Assembly (NCBI GenBank): GCA_009760855.2
Contig: WPIO01000145.1
Location: forward strand, 583,001-647,000
DNA from: Cristatella mucedo
Taxonomy: Eukaryota > Bryozoa > Phylactolaemata > Cristatellidae
Direction of reading: 5' to 3'
Length of the DNA stretch: 64,000 bases
The notes under the pieces are model-generated. The model saw nothing but the letters and a program-made list of their open reading frames with translations, did not search any database and had not been told where the DNA came from. Position numbers and translations under genes: made by a program. Shown in pieces: positions 1 through 12,300 of the stretch (the first letter of the stretch is position 1; each line of letters begins with the position of its first letter).

Positions 1-66
1 TACTAGAAAATGTGCGCAGAACACATTGCAGCAGAGCATGTGACAATCTTTCTTCTTTTCTGTCTC

Positions 67-155
<89 letters not shown>

Positions 156-798
156 ACTACACCGAACAAGCATAAATATATACGCATAAAAAATATTATG
201 TCAAGTGCCCAGCAAAAACTGTTTTCAAAATTCCTATGCCATGGAAGACTATGCATTACACCTAGTCACAAAAGTCAGCTATAGAAACCTCAAAGCATAC
301 TAAATATGCTATAAGCATAACTTATATTATGCTTTAAGGAGGATTCATACAATTCCGAGGTTCTAATGTGCCACTAAAAATGGGGACAATGGGAAAGAAG
401 ATGGCTGTCTGTGCTTTGAGGGATTTAGTCAAGTTTTTGGTCCGGGTCAGGAGGTGAGGCTTATGCTACACTAAATCACTCTTGCTGCTTGCTTGGAGTG
501 GAAGCGCCGACCAACTGGGCATTTCTTTCCAGTCACATGCACACATGCACGAATGAACAAGCCTGTGTGCTTGCACTTGCAACCACACACACAAGCACAA
601 GCACACGAGCACAAACAAGTGTGCGCACGCACACGGTGCTAGCATCTTATTTGCATTTATGTATTGCAACAAACAAGATTAAAAACATGAGATGAAGCTT
701 AAAATTACACATTATAAACATATACGTCTTTACACAGTACAACATGAGGGCTGGCAGTAAAGATTTAGCAGCCTCAAATGTGGTTTACAAGGACTTAC
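1..798. other. Likely intron at left edge, with (CT) repeat
   Basis: No coding segment with splice sites was found on either strand. A (CT)n tract occupies 69-150 and a loose (CA)/(GT)-rich patch about 540-640. Open frames here are repeat artefacts. Confidence 0.5.
69..150. repeat. (CT)n microsatellite
   Basis: About 41 uninterrupted CT units. Confidence 0.99.
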
Positions 799-853
799 CC
801 ATGTTTTTCGTTGACTTGCTAGAGAACGCCAAAACAGCCGGAATCGGCATGGA
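799..853 (-). CDS. N4BP1: Possible 55-nt N4BP1-like exon F
   Basis: A short interval lies between a near-ideal acceptor (ccattttctctttgcag) and donor (catgg|gtaagt). Phase 0 entry, as exon E requires, is open and gives MPIPAVLAFSSKSTKNM, leaving phase 1. The sequence has no family signature, so the call rests on splice sites and phase. Its place just before the expected NYN exons fits the short basic linker seen there in N4BP1. Confidence 0.5.
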
Positions 854-3800
854 CTGCAAAGAGAAAATGGATTACAGTCAGGCCTAAAAACTGCTATTCC
901 GGCAAACGAGCAAGCGAGTGACATGCCCTCAGCAGGTCGGTAACATGCATAGTTCGACTACAGCTTATCTGAGGCAAACCATCAAATGAATAACAAAGCA
1001 AAGGGACATACAGCACAAATGGCATATCAAGCTCGACATCAGCACGAGCCCATCTTACGGCCGCACGAGATGGCACGGCACAATACAAAGAAGGAAAAGT
1101 ATAGCCTGATAGCCCTTATGTCGGATTAAGGTAGCGCCAACTCCCCCACCACCTGCCCTGCCCCGTTGGAATATCGTGGTGCTAGAAAAAATAGAAGAAC
1201 GTGTCGTGCCACGGTACTCGGAACCAATGACCTCGAGAAATCGGCTGTCAGTCACACTGCCAACGTTTAGAGAGAAGCTAAGCAGAGTGCCAACGAACGT
1301 GTTAACTGACTTCGTCGAAAAATGACGACAAGCACAAAGGCAGTGTCAGCAACATGGTAGTGACACGGCTCAAGGACAATGGCAACAACTGGTCAGGGAC
1401 CTGTGTGCTTCAAACTTTGCACTCGAAGCCCGCCAGGCACTACGCTGGATGAGGCTACCCTCGGCTCTAGCTTCCGGCAGACGGAGGGGGAGGGAGGGAG
1501 GGAGAGCTGGCAGAGATAGCAGCTCCGGCTTCAGCCTTTTTTGCTCGCAAAGTGGGGCGGTGTGACGCTGCCCAGCCACTGCCGAGTCCCCAACCATCTG
1601 CCTGCTCGCACGCCGCTGGGCAGAGGACTCTGTACATAGCATCTCTATGTGTGCCCTTATGCCTCCATCGGGCTCAAGATGGTGTTATGTGTCCAACCAT
1701 CATCTACTGCCGTGTCTAGATCGATCAAAATCGACTCATAAAGTGGCTGCATTCTCACGAGGGTCGGCACAGTGTAGCTCTCGAATATTATTTGCTTGTC
1801 TCAGATTCATAAGGGAGAGAGGAAAGGAGACAGAAAGTGACAGAGAAAAGGAGAGCAGCTGGAATGGCGATACGACATTGCAGAAGCATTTTGTCAAACG
1901 CCTGAGTGCAAAAATATGTGCTTATGAGTCACTGTGCAGATACCCAGCAGAGGTTGCACAGTAAGCTGCACCAGTCCCCCTAAACCGTGCAATGTAAGAG
2001 GTCATTCGTTATCCAACCTCTTACTCACGACGGGTCCAGAGTGAGGGGCCCCACACTGCCATTTCGGAAGAAAGCTTTTCCGGGCTTTCTGCAGGCAATC
2101 AGGCTAGTGCCGAAGCTGAGCTCAGCTCAACAGTTCGAAGTTAAGTGCTGAAACCTGCGAAAATGAGTCTGACCATTTTTAGGCAGTGCAGCAACTGCTT
2201 TGTCAAGGTACTATCCGAGACACGGCTGCTTAATAGTAGCAGAAGCTGATCGAAGTAGATGCCCCCTCCATAGTATATGTGTGTCTCTCTAGCAATTTTT
2301 TCACTAATGAGCAATTCCTGCAATGCTTGCTACAAGCAGGGCGAACCTCCTTCAGACAACAAAACTGGGAAGTAAAAAAGAACAACAAGAAATTTGGGGT
2401 GTGAGTCATCACGACAAGAAACAAAGCAGGGATGTCTGCGTCATCACGACAACCCACCAACAAAATAGAGCTGAGAAAGAAAGAAAAAGTCTCGCCAATT
2501 TGGGGATTTGAGCCGGGTGAAGATCCAATCTCTTGGCTGCCACGTGATTTCGGCAGAAAAAACACAAACATAGCTGAATACATTCCCATTTCACGAAAAA
2601 AATGGAACAGTTGTGCAAAATGCAGTAGCCTTTCTGCTAATAGGCAATCAGTAGAAGCGCAATGCACGATAGTTGACATTAATAATAATGATAATACTAA
2701 TCGGTCAATCGTTGTCTAACACCATAAGGAACTTAATCTTTGTAAACCCAATCATGGCAAATTACTAGGAAGGTGCTGCCATGTGAGTAGCATTACACCA
2801 CTGTTTTCACCGTTAAGAGGGTTTTCCCCACGAGTTTGGAAAAATAATCATCAAGATCCACCGATGCACAGACGGACAAAAGCTCTCTCTTAACAGATTC
2901 CATACAGCTTCACGGCATCCACAGACACACGATTCAGGGCAAGTAGCAGCGGCAGCACGCTAACGAACGGGCGGCAGGGGGTACCTCTGGCAGCACGGTG
3001 GTTGTGCTAGTGGTCGTTACAGGTGGCAGCTTTGGGTACAGAGATAAGCTGGCTCCCTTGCCGACGAGAGGGCTGGTGACGGCTGAGGCTACATCGGCCT
3101 TCGGGGCTACGTCGCCGAAAGCCCGCGGATCCAGTAGCGATCCAGTAAACGGCTGCATCACGGCCGAACCAGCAAGCTGTTGCTGCCCGAAGGGCAAGGG
3201 CTGCGGCCTTGGGCCAGACGGCCCTAGCGTGCTAAAGCCGGTCAGCGGCATCCTGCCGACTACGTCGTACCGACCGGCCGCGCTGTCGTCGTGGCCCAGA
3301 AAGAAGTGAGGTGTGGCTACAACGCAGCCAGGCAGGAATGTGTCGTCTCATGTGTCAAAATGAAGAGCAGGTACAGCACTCGTGTGAGAGCGTGTCGTCC
3401 CCTCCTTGTCTTGCTTCTGCTAACCGATGCATTACCCACCCCCCATTAACAAGGGGTGTCAGTTGGGAGCTGCAAGCGGTCACTGCTGTGGCCCCAAAGG
3501 GCTCTGCCAGAACGACAATACTACATGCGCTACTCATCAGCTGGCCTTAAATGACACTTACAGGGGTTTGATCACAGAGCTAGGACGGTCACCGAAAACG
3601 CTTTTTCGACTGCCTCCACGATGGGACCTGAACACCTGCCCTAACGAATGCTAGAGGTATTGCTTTACTTGCGAGAGCTGTCTGGCTGACTCTAGGTTCA
3701 AACGCTTCCGCCTCCGCCTTGCTGCGCTGGGCAAAGCGTGCCTCACTGGGCAGGGCAAAGCATTTGCAAGCCACGGTTGGGCACCTCTGCTGCAGCGGCC

Positions 3801-4918
3801 TCCTTACCGGCGTTGGGACTCCGCATGGGTGGGAACGTCCCGGCTGCGCTCTGAGCTCGATTCCGACTTGAGCTGGTGGGTGAGGAGACAGGCGTCATGC
3901 CCGCATCCGAGCTGCCCACACCCGGCCTCGGCATGCCTGCGCTGCTGCCGCCACCCCCGTGCACACTCAGCTTGACGGGCACCATGTCGGCCGTCGCAGC
4001 TGCTGTGCCTGTGCCGCCCGCAGCGATCGACCAGGTGGGGCTGTTGCTGCTGCCACCATCCGACGGTCGTGTGAGCCGGGTGGCGGCGCGCAACAGCGCT
4101 TCTGAGCTAGCGGCGGCAGCCATGCCCGTCGGCAGCATGCGGGCCGCCTCGGTCAGGCTGGTGCTCCTAGCAGACGGCTGGGCCAGCTCGAGAAGGCTCA
4201 CTCTGTCGTCTGCATTCTGGGATTCAGTCCGACAACGACGACCAAAACTGTTTTCACTGATAGCCAGACAGATGGCAAGTTAGTCTAGCGAGGCCCAACC
4301 GGATCGATCAGGCAGTCGAGTGGGCTGAGCGATGCAGAGATAGATCATGCTTCAGGCACGCTTCGGCAGCGAGGAGAGGGTAAACGCATCTAAGCGATAG
4401 GAGGGGCTCAGCTCCGGCGCCCAGGCAGCAGCATCCAACGCACTGTTACCGTATCATTCTTCTGCTGCCCGACTTTCTCGAGAGCTCTAAGGAATTCTGC
4501 CGGCGACCGATGGTATCCAGACTGAAACTGCTCTGACTTCGACAACAACACGGCAATATCCATGTCCTCAAAACCAGCATGCCTCGCTGCCTCCACCAGC
4601 TCTGCAAGAGGGAGAGAACCTATGAATGAATGCTGTGCCGTTGAATGCATCATCTCGTACATGCAGCAGCCCAAAATAGACTGCAGAGCAGGTTTTCGAC
4701 CGTTAGTGGTAGTTGCACGCACCCACGAAGAGTAACTGGATCAAATGGCTGCGGCACTCAGGTGTACCGTATTCAATGCTTGAATGTATGCGCCCAACTC
4801 GACAAAGCACATAGGAAGAGAGTGCATCTCACCATTCCCGAATGCTCAATCATGCTCACATACCTTGTGCATATAGGCAGTTGAAACTGCTCGAAGTGTA
4901 AGCATGAGCAGCACATAT

Positions 4919-4958
<40 letters not shown>

Positions 4959-7900
4959 CGGCCTACAATGGCCGACGTTTTGCTAGGTGACAGCTGCCAC
5001 CTTTTAATGCCAAAATCCATTTCGGGGGGGGGTATGCATGTAGCGGGCAGAACAGAACTTAACCGAAAGTGTTTAGGTATGTCAAGTCTGATGACACGTC
5101 AGCGATGAAGCTGCTGTGTCTGCTACCACCCAACGACTGGTTAAATACATGCTTCACCCGGAGGCATATCCCGAGAGGCTGTGCAGCTGGACAGGTGGCA
5201 GCTGCAAGCTCACTACAGCACTAATTGATGGGCGCCTCGGTCAAACACGACATACAATGGACATGCCAGGACAAGCAGTGACAGTCACAAATCACAAGAA
5301 CACTAAGCAGCTAGAAAGGTAGTGGTGACAATCCCATACTTGTACACAAAGAGGAGAAACCAGGAGTGAACCAACTAGGGAGTCCCAACCTTGACATTGC
5401 TAGAGGCAGCCAATCATAAGAAGGCGGGAGAACCGTGCTGGATATCCAAGCCACCTCGAAGCAACCGTCTAGTCGGTCGGGGGGGGGGGAGGAAGGATAC
5501 GGCTTCACTGCTCTCTTCCCCTAGGAAAATGGATATGAGGCAAGCAGAATTCTACTCTGCCAGCAGAGCAACTGCTTTCAGCCAATATTAGTTCTCTAGC
5601 GAACACACAGGTTCTCAACTTTCCTAACTTTGAACTCGTCAGTATGCTACTGAACATCACGGGCTCTAGGACAACTAGAGTGCCACAGTCAATGTGGAAC
5701 AAACCTTTCACTCGCTTCAAGTGTACTGCTTACAGCTGCATAAAATTACATTGGCAATATACAACTTGAGCATTTAAAAATGACGGTTCGAAGGACCGAA
5801 TTCGAAATGGTTTAGCTATTTCCTCACACGATTTCTTTAGACTGCATATCTGCCCACTCACAGTGGGCCTGAGGTCAAGGTTTCCCAACCTAGCATCAGC
5901 AGGCCAGCTACTTCCTGCTTACAGTTGGCTCCAAGTATTCGACATGCCTTGACGGTACCAAATGAAGCGCCCACACGTGAACCGGGCTACAGTGACCAGA
6001 AAACGACAAGTGACAGGATTGAGATACGAGATCGAAAAAGGAAGACGACCTGGGGGACTACTCACGACTGGCAGGGTTGTCCCTTCATCCCTTCAACACT
6101 GGAGACTGGATGACATAGCTTCAGAAACCGACACAGTTAGTAGCAGGCACAGGCAAGGCTGTAAGACAAGACAGGAGGCTTAGCAGGCACTGCATGCTGA
6201 GGGTCACTAAGTGACAGCCTTGACTTATCGAAATGCCCTAAAGAGAATGCCCCATTATGCTGGAAGCTACAGCTGCCACCATACTTGGGCCCGAGAGTCC
6301 AGTTTCTAGGGCCGGCAGGTCCAAACTCACACGACTTGCTCGAGATGAAGAAAGCACGCTAGTACGTCAGAAAAAAGATGAGATGTATCCCTCTGATAGT
6401 TTGGAACCAACTGTTGAATTCAGCTGTGTCGTGATCTGGGCTGATTTATGTTCAGCCCCAGGCACGAGTTATACACCGTATTAACGGGCTCATGCAGCAG
6501 CAGAAGCAGCTGCGAAGGCTCGTGCATATCGATCAGGAAAGAAACATGCCCTGGAGTTCCAAGTGCCAGAGCTGTTCTAAGAAACTATTCAATTTGGCAA
6601 AAGAACAGCGATCTAAAGCTCACAGTACAAGACTTACAAAGATTTTCTGCAGAATAAGCAGCTAAAGTCAATAGTCGGCCGACCCAATCCCATATCCTAA
6701 ATCCTAGAGCACCTACGGAATAGGTCGGAGTGCTGCTTTAGGTAGGACTCTATTCCCTTTACAAATCTGGAAGAGCTGCTAAGCCAGCTGGAGAAACATT
6801 TATGAAACATCACCCTGCCGCTGGTCAGCTCACTGGCATGCCAAACTATCGCGCATCGAGCAGCTGAAAGCCAGTTCTTGGCCATCCCAGCCCAGCCACA
6901 CTAGCTCCTGTAGAAGCACAAGGTACTCGAAGTGCGCATATCCGACGCCAGCACGAGCGAGTAGGCCGCAGGTTGCTTTGTACGTGCAGCTGCACCAGAA
7001 GTGGCAATATGCACAGGGAAAAGGAGCCAGTGCCCCCTCAAACCAGAATGGGTTTGCTTATTAATTTGGCCACCTGACGTGCACCTTCAGCCATCCAACG
7101 ACTGCTGTCTTAATTAACAAGATAAAGGTCGGCCCCCTTCTTGGCTCAACCCTGGCTAAACGTATGACAGCGACAGTGTGGAACTGCAACAACTGGCACT
7201 AACAGCAACACAGCTTGCACCACTGGCAACTCAATCTAAATCGTTTCGAGCACACAGGCACAACAGAAGACTTCTTCATCAACAAGGTTATTAATAATAG
7301 CAAAAATAACTCTTAAGGCATTTGCATAGAACCCTAAGAGAACCGGACCTGTTTCTAGACATATTACACATACTAAAATGCAAGTCTATCTATCAAGCTG
7401 TGCACTTTCTTGGGGCATTATTTGTCGGAGACTATAATGGGCCATTGCAGATCTTAAATTGATCTTACTGCAAGTCAAGATGTCACAAACCCTGACTTTC
7501 ACCCTTAAATTTTGTGTCAGTTCTAAGTTCAGCCTTTAGGTCAAAGTAGCAATATCTACACAACAAGAAATAAGCTAGGCCCACTGATAGATAATCACCA
7601 GTTCTGAAAAGGGTATTTGCATAAATTACACAAGCCTTCAATAAGCACACATCGTTAAACTCGAGCATCTTAACCGCTGGACCAAACCAGGATGGTGATA
7701 TGAAGTCTGTTGGCTATTGGATATTTAGCTATTGTCTGTTGGCTACCGAATGTGCAGCGAAAGCCGCTTAGGCTTTGAGTGCGCTATAGAAAACTCTCAT
7801 GTGTAACACACACTTGGTCTTTGTGGAGCTACAGATGGAGATACATTACTTTAAATTACATCAAAAAAGCACCAGGTACCCGTAGTGTTGTCGATTTCGA

Positions 7901-8697
7901 TCAAGTGTTCAGATGCTGGCGACACTGGTGGTTGGCTGCCACTGATGTCGCTCACCAGATACTCAGCAGTTGGCACCGCAGACGGTCGAGTGCCGGCGTA
8001 CTCCTTCGCATCTCGCTTCAAGCTGCCGACGGGTCGGGCTCTCAGTTTGGGGCGACTCGGAGGTAGTATCTTCATGTCAGCACTATCGTCGGCCTCAGCC
8101 ATCATTGGAGGCCCGATAACATTCCGACTCAGGCCAGCAACAAGTCCATCCAGTTCAACTCCCTGCAGCTGAAAGGCTGCCTGACTCCGAGGAGGTATCG
8201 CTGGTGGCTCGGCAGTCCGAGGTGCCATCGGCGGTAGATCGGTCGAAGGCGGCTGGCCGGCCGGGGCCGGCAGATCATGCAGGATGGGGTCAGCAGCATC
8301 TGGAGCTTCGACGAGTGAGCTTTTGTCAATCTCCGACAGCACGAGCGCCACACTAAGATCGTTGCCACATACTTTAACTATGCACTTCCGGTCGTCAACG
8401 TTTTCTATGACGACTCCATATTCACGCTCTAGCAGCTCTCTCAGGCCACCGAGGCACAACTCGTGGTACACTGACGGTGCACACTGATGAGTCGACACGA
8501 GTTCCGGGCTGCAAAGAGCTCTGACAAACTCCTGCAAGAGGTATCGCAGAGCATTTGACTGGTCGGCGAGTGAGAGATCGAGCAACTTCATCGAAAAGAA
8601 AGAACTCTTCATACATACGGTAAGAAAGCAGCATAAACAGAGCACAGCTTGAAGGTCGCCAAACTTCGACACTGGCGCGAGTGCACACACACGTATA

Positions 8698-8781
<84 letters not shown>

Positions 8782-11565
8782 AATACATAGGTGCACACGT
8801 GTACACACACAAATGTGCCCTCACCACACTACAAGCTATGGCTTGCCACGATGTGAGTAAATTCAAAATCGCTAGCGGGTCGTGGTCGGTGCTCTTGACA
8901 GCTGGCCACTGGGGGAGCTAGGCAGACTTTGGCACTCCTGCCTGACGAACGTGTGGTCATTGGCTCGGTTGCTCTGCACTCACTCGGTCACTCTTCCACG
9001 GATTCTTTCTTTCACAGCAGAAAATCCAGGATGGCCCACATCGAGTGGCTCTAGCTGGAGACTTAAACCACCTTCAGCATAACACTCGCGGTTCAATGAA
9101 CCAACCGAATCGGCAGCTATGTAGCTTGCCACAGATGCCACAGCAGACTCCAAGGAGTTTCAAATGACGAAAGCAGTAGCACAACAAGACAGCAGCTTAT
9201 CTAATGGGCTGCCTTCTGGGATGGCCGACCTCGATTTCAAACAACTCTTTGCTGGCAGGCCCTCTGAGCACTGCCGGTTTTCGTGCACACTTAAACCATT
9301 CATAAAAATTGTCGCACCCCTGCCGACATTAGGGGGGTATAGTGGCCTGCAACTAATGCCAACCCTTTCATTCATACTAAAAAAAATTTAGCCCCCCCCC
9401 CTCCCCAACGATGCATAGAGACGACTTGCTTCCCTCACGCCAAGGGCATATGCCCATGTCGACCACAGAGAGTGAAATTATGGTTGATTCTCAAGGCATT
9501 TTCTGTTCTCCCGCCAAAATGCAGCACAGCCGTCTAGCAAATAAGCTCTGCAGTCAAGGTATTCTTCTTCCATCACGGCTGTGCTTTGGGGAATCACAGA
9601 ACCGTAAATAGATAAGTCACACCTAAATGACGGTTTCTCTCCTGTTTGCCCATTCGACAGAAACTGTCGCCGCCACAGGACACGAACAAACTAAGATTGA
9701 GCATGGCCAACGGCTAAAACGAGTCGGTTGAGCGTGGCAGGCTGTGGAGGAGCATGGCACCAGCAGCACGCAGGCAATGCACTGCTAAGCCTTGGGCACA
9801 GATTCTCTCCCCCCCAAAGGGCTGTAAAGCAGCTCGATAGAGATTGAGAGTTTTCTTCGGTGGGGGCTACACACAAACTACCTACTGTTATTATTACGTA
9901 TGGAGGCAGCACTGCACGAGTCACAAGTCCTCACTGCTTTGCCACCCTGCTTTGCCCCCCATGTGCAAGGTGCTTGCCTTTAACGACAGGGGTAATGGGC
10001 TCGAGCCCCAAGGCATATTTAAATCGCCTGGACAGAGAGCAAGTTCTCTTAGGTCGCTATACAAACAAATTATATTAATGCTATTCACTGTGCAAATGTT
10101 ACCACGGCAAGTCAAGCAACATGGGACACTGACTACCACGTTTTGTCGTAACTTAAGCTGCACAGACGAAAGAAAGATACACGGGTTACAAAAAACAGAC
10201 CGATGCAGTCGTACCTGTAAACATGCACATGAATTTGGATGAGAAAAAAAAGCACACATAAACTCATGTTCATGGCAGGTGCACTTCCATTAAGTAGGCA
10301 CATTTCCAACGCATCTGCTGCTAGGTTCAGTCTAAAGACCCAGGAAATGAGGGGCCTAGGAAGCTAGGCGCCCAGTAACAGAAATGATATCCACACTACA
10401 TGGCTACGATAAGCTTGACTCTTGAGATCACCACACAAGCAACAATGTAAGCAATCATGTGATTTAACCCTAAAAACCGCTAGTTTTTAAAATCCTCACT
10501 TTTAAACTGTATAATGCCTCAGACAAGGGGGGCATGGCAAGTGTGATACCGATATATATATATATATATATATCACTTTTTGTGCTCACGCTTCACCGCC
10601 CAGGTCGTAGGTTTGAGTCCTGAAGTAGGAAATCCTTTACTGCCAACTGCAAGAGGTGGTGATAGCTCTTAATGCTCTTCTACCGCTGTATAAATGAGGC
10701 TGGTGAACTAGCTAACCTTTGAAGGGGAGAGATGGGGTGAAGAGGAGCCGGGCAGAGCAGAGGAGGGAGAGGGTGATTAAGGGTGAAGAGAGTTCAGCAA
10801 AGCAAGCTGGAGGAGAGGAGAGTAGCCGCCAGGGACAGTAACACAGAACAGATGGAGAATGCATAGAAAGCAGAACCAGTGAAATAAATCTTGATATGAG
10901 CCAAAAGCCCACTAACCGGCTATTGTTACCAGAAAGAGACTGTCTAGATGAAGCGCCAACACTGGCGCCACAAGAGCTTTGGCATGAAAGGGCTTTGGTG
11001 TGAAACTGAACGCACCAAAGCAAAAGTGGCACAGTCAAAGTTAACCAGAAGATGCTGAATGCTTGCAGCCGGGTGAAGACCTTTCCTTGTCAAGCTGTGC
11101 TGACTAGTGGCTCACTGCCGGCTGCTACATGGGAGCTCTACTTTCAGCGATATATAAGCACCAAACTTGCCCTTGAAGGGCCCGGGTCTGAGGTAAAACG
11201 AGGTAAAACCTTCGCAACAAGTGACTGAAAAAACTACCTCTCCACCCACAATGATTAACGACACAAAGGTGAGCCTTTCCACCGAGGCTTGACCAGTCAG
11301 GTTGCCGTGGCTAGCAACCCAATCCCCCCCCCCTGCGAGCACCCCGGAGCAGTAGCGGCAGTTACTGCCGAGAGAGGCTTACCGTTACTTTTGAACACAC
11401 TTCTTTGCTAGCAGCAGCGCTGACGTTTATCCAGCGCTCTTTTCGCAAGCTGCCACCATCTTCCGGAAAGTCTAGGTGCACCCGGAACTGGCTCTCTATG
11501 CGCTGCTTGTTTCGACGTACCACTTGCTCGTGGTCTGCAGTCACCACGAAGCTGCTCGTAAAACT
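799..11565 (-). CDS. N4BP1: N4BP1/KHNYN-family protein, partial gene (six exons, 594 codons visible)
   Basis: Six minus-strand exons join with matching phases: 11565-11383, 8531-7880, 4601-4450, 4216-3808, 3316-2985 and 853-799. Residues 10-75 resemble the KH-like start of N4BP1: RRNKQRIESQFRVHLDF, then EFVRALCSPEL across the first junction, like the vertebrate KEYIKGICEPEL. A second KH-like segment follows at about 75-130 (REYGVVIENVDDRKCIVKV). Residues 279-325 form a compact UBA/CUE-like helical segment; about 330-576 are Ser/Ala/Gly/Pro-rich and look disordered. In vertebrates this family carries a NYN RNase domain, restricts RNA viruses and dampens NF-kB signalling. The NYN exons are not in the window and should lie left of base 1, so the protein is incomplete at its C-terminus. 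The first exon is also unplaced: the 11565 exon starts at a splice acceptor and has no in-frame ATG. KHNYN/NYNRIN are relatives, so the symbol means family, not strict orthology. Confidence 0.8.
854..2984 (-). other. Presumed intron between exons E and F
   Basis: I see no family-like coding sequence in these 2.1 kb. The longest open frame (2230-2679, minus) is Phe/Leu/Ser-rich with no domain or good splice sites. A Pro-rich frame at 1370-1642 (minus) was also not supported. Confidence 0.45.
2985..3316 (-). CDS. N4BP1: N4BP1-like exon E: Pro/Thr-rich region
   Basis: The exon is 332 nt. The acceptor gttgtag|CC supplies the two bases completing an Ala codon, and the donor GAG|gtaccc is phase 0. 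It encodes TPHFFLGHDDSAAGRYDVV and then Pro/Gln/Ser/Thr-rich sequence ending near TTTSTTTVLPE. If the donor is not used, the frame stops about 50 bases further on, giving a protein without a NYN domain. Confidence 0.6.
3808..4216 (-). CDS. N4BP1: N4BP1-like exon D: disordered Ser/Ala/Gly-rich region
   Basis: The exon is 409 nt. The acceptor is gactgaatcccag|AAT in phase 0 and the donor is GCCG|gtaagg, leaving phase 1. A nearer AG (tgcag|ACG) gives an immediate stop in this phase, so the AAT acceptor was chosen. It encodes NADDRVSLLELAQ followed by low-complexity Ser/Ala/Gly/Pro sequence. No domain is visible. Confidence 0.7.
4450..4601 (-). CDS. N4BP1: N4BP1-like exon C: UBA-like segment
   Basis: The exon is 152 nt. 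The acceptor is ctccctcttgcag|AG and the donor ACG|gtaaca, phase 0. Its first two bases plus the leftover G of exon B make a Glu codon. It encodes LVEAARHAGFEDMDIAVLL and then RSPAEFLRALEKV, a three-helix pattern like the UBA/CUE-type segment in the middle of N4BP1. Confidence 0.8.
4920..4956. repeat. (CA)n microsatellite
   Basis: About 18 CA units. Confidence 0.98.
7735..7860 (+). repeat. Dispersed ~125-bp repeat, copy 1
   Basis: Shares blocks such as cgaaagccgcttaggct, aaaactctc and tggagctacagatggagat with segments at 40070-40200 (inverted) and 45125-45240. The right end runs into attac-rich sequence, as some SINE tails do. No class assigned. Confidence 0.6.
7880..8531 (-). CDS. N4BP1: N4BP1-like exon B: rest of KH-like region and linker
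   Basis: The exon is 652 nt. Its acceptor is ctcttgcag|GAG and its donor ACGG|gtacct leaves phase 1. It starts EFVRALCSPEL, completing the KH-like fold begun in exon A, and continues with a second KH-like strand-helix unit. A Pro-rich linker and an acidic/Ser-rich tail follow, up to HLIEIDNTT. The open frame extends upstream through the intron into the (CA)n tract at 8701-8778; that extension is not coding. Confidence 0.85.
8701..8778. repeat. (CA)n microsatellite
   Basis: About 39 AC units in the intron just upstream of exon B. Confidence 0.99.
10552..10573. repeat. (TA)n microsatellite
   Basis: About 11 AT units. Confidence 0.95.
10585..10715 (+). mobile_element. tRNA-derived SINE, 5'-truncated divergent copy
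   Basis: Keeps a box-B-like segment (ggtttgagtcctg) and the body motifs ggtggtgatagct, aatgctcttctaccgctgtat and gaggctg. The box A half is missing. Confidence 0.65.
11383..11565 (-). CDS. N4BP1: N4BP1-like exon A: first KH-like half
   Basis: The exon is 183 nt, phase 0 at both ends. The acceptor is a T-rich tract ending tttcctcag and the donor is ACG|gtaagc. It encodes 61 residues, including EQVVRRNKQRIESQFRVHL, which fits the start of the N4BP1 KH-like region. An overlapping open frame (11408-11590) is a shadow that ignores the acceptor. No in-frame ATG lies between the acceptor and an upstream stop, so an earlier exon must supply the start. Confidence 0.8.
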
Positions 11566-11574
11566 CTGAGGAAA

Positions 11575-12300
11575 AAATTGGTAGTCGCATGTCAGCCGAC
11601 GCCGGCAGGCAGCCGCGCCGGAATGGCGATGACCATAAGCTAGCTAGCCTGGTGGCAGTGAGCTAGCTAGTGCACCCACGGGGGAGGCCGGGGGCGGGGC
11701 CGCCGGGAGCTGCTGCTGCTGCTGCTGCGTGCTTCGCACGGGAAGCCGAGGGGACACGGAGCCAGCCAGGCGACAGGCGTCTGCACTCAGCCGAGTCGCG
11801 GCTCGGCCGTACGGAGAGCGGGCAGAGGGCGGGGTACGGCCAAGCGCCGCAACGCATTTGGGCCCAGGCAGCTACTCCACAGGCAAGCTTGGCTGCCGCG
11901 AAGCAGCTCGAGTACCTGCTCGAATGGCATCGTCAGGCTGTGGCCCCTCGAAGTCGGCCGCTTCACGCCGTCGAGCGCTCTCGTCGGTCGGTATTGGCTC
12001 CTTCTTCCGACGGACGTCGGCGGCTGGACTTCGGCGCTAGCTACACGCGAACGATTCGCCTACAACGTTTCCCAGCTGCTAGTTGACAGAGCGAACGCAT
12101 AATAATCACGAACAATGACCACTATTCTGCCGCCGTCCGGAAACGGTGAACGCGAGCGAGGTAGGGCAGCTGACGGAGGGTGGGGGAACGGGCATACTAC
12201 AAACGAGGGCGAGTCGCGACTATCGTAAATCGTTAGCGGCCGTGCGGGTCAGGCTTCGTTTGAATATACGGTAAGGCATGCCGAGCAAATGTGCAAGGTC
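11575..12300 (-). promoter_or_regulatory. CpG-rich probable promoter / first-exon region of the N4BP1-like gene
   Basis: CpG density rises sharply here compared with flanking DNA, directly upstream of exon A. A (GCT)n run lies near 11711-11730. Open frames on both strands are a GC effect. No TATA box or defined start site could be placed. Confidence 0.5.

Larger units (their letters stand above)
4602..7879 (-). other. Presumed intron between exons B and C
   Basis: No exon recognised. It holds a (CA)n run at 4920-4956, a dispersed AGCCAATCA-type repeat near 5390-5460, and a dispersed repeat at 7735-7860 that also occurs near 40.1 and 45.2 kb. Confidence 0.6.
8532..11382 (-). other. Presumed intron between exons A and B
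   Basis: No exon recognised on either strand. Holds a (CA)n tract at 8701-8778, a (TA)n tract at 10552-10573 and a truncated SINE at 10585-10715. Confidence 0.6.

Noticed and set aside
2230-2679. 149-codon minus-strand frame, considered as the missing NYN exon
   Set aside because: No catalytic Asp pattern or IDGSNVA-like motif, and no good acceptor or donor in the required phase.
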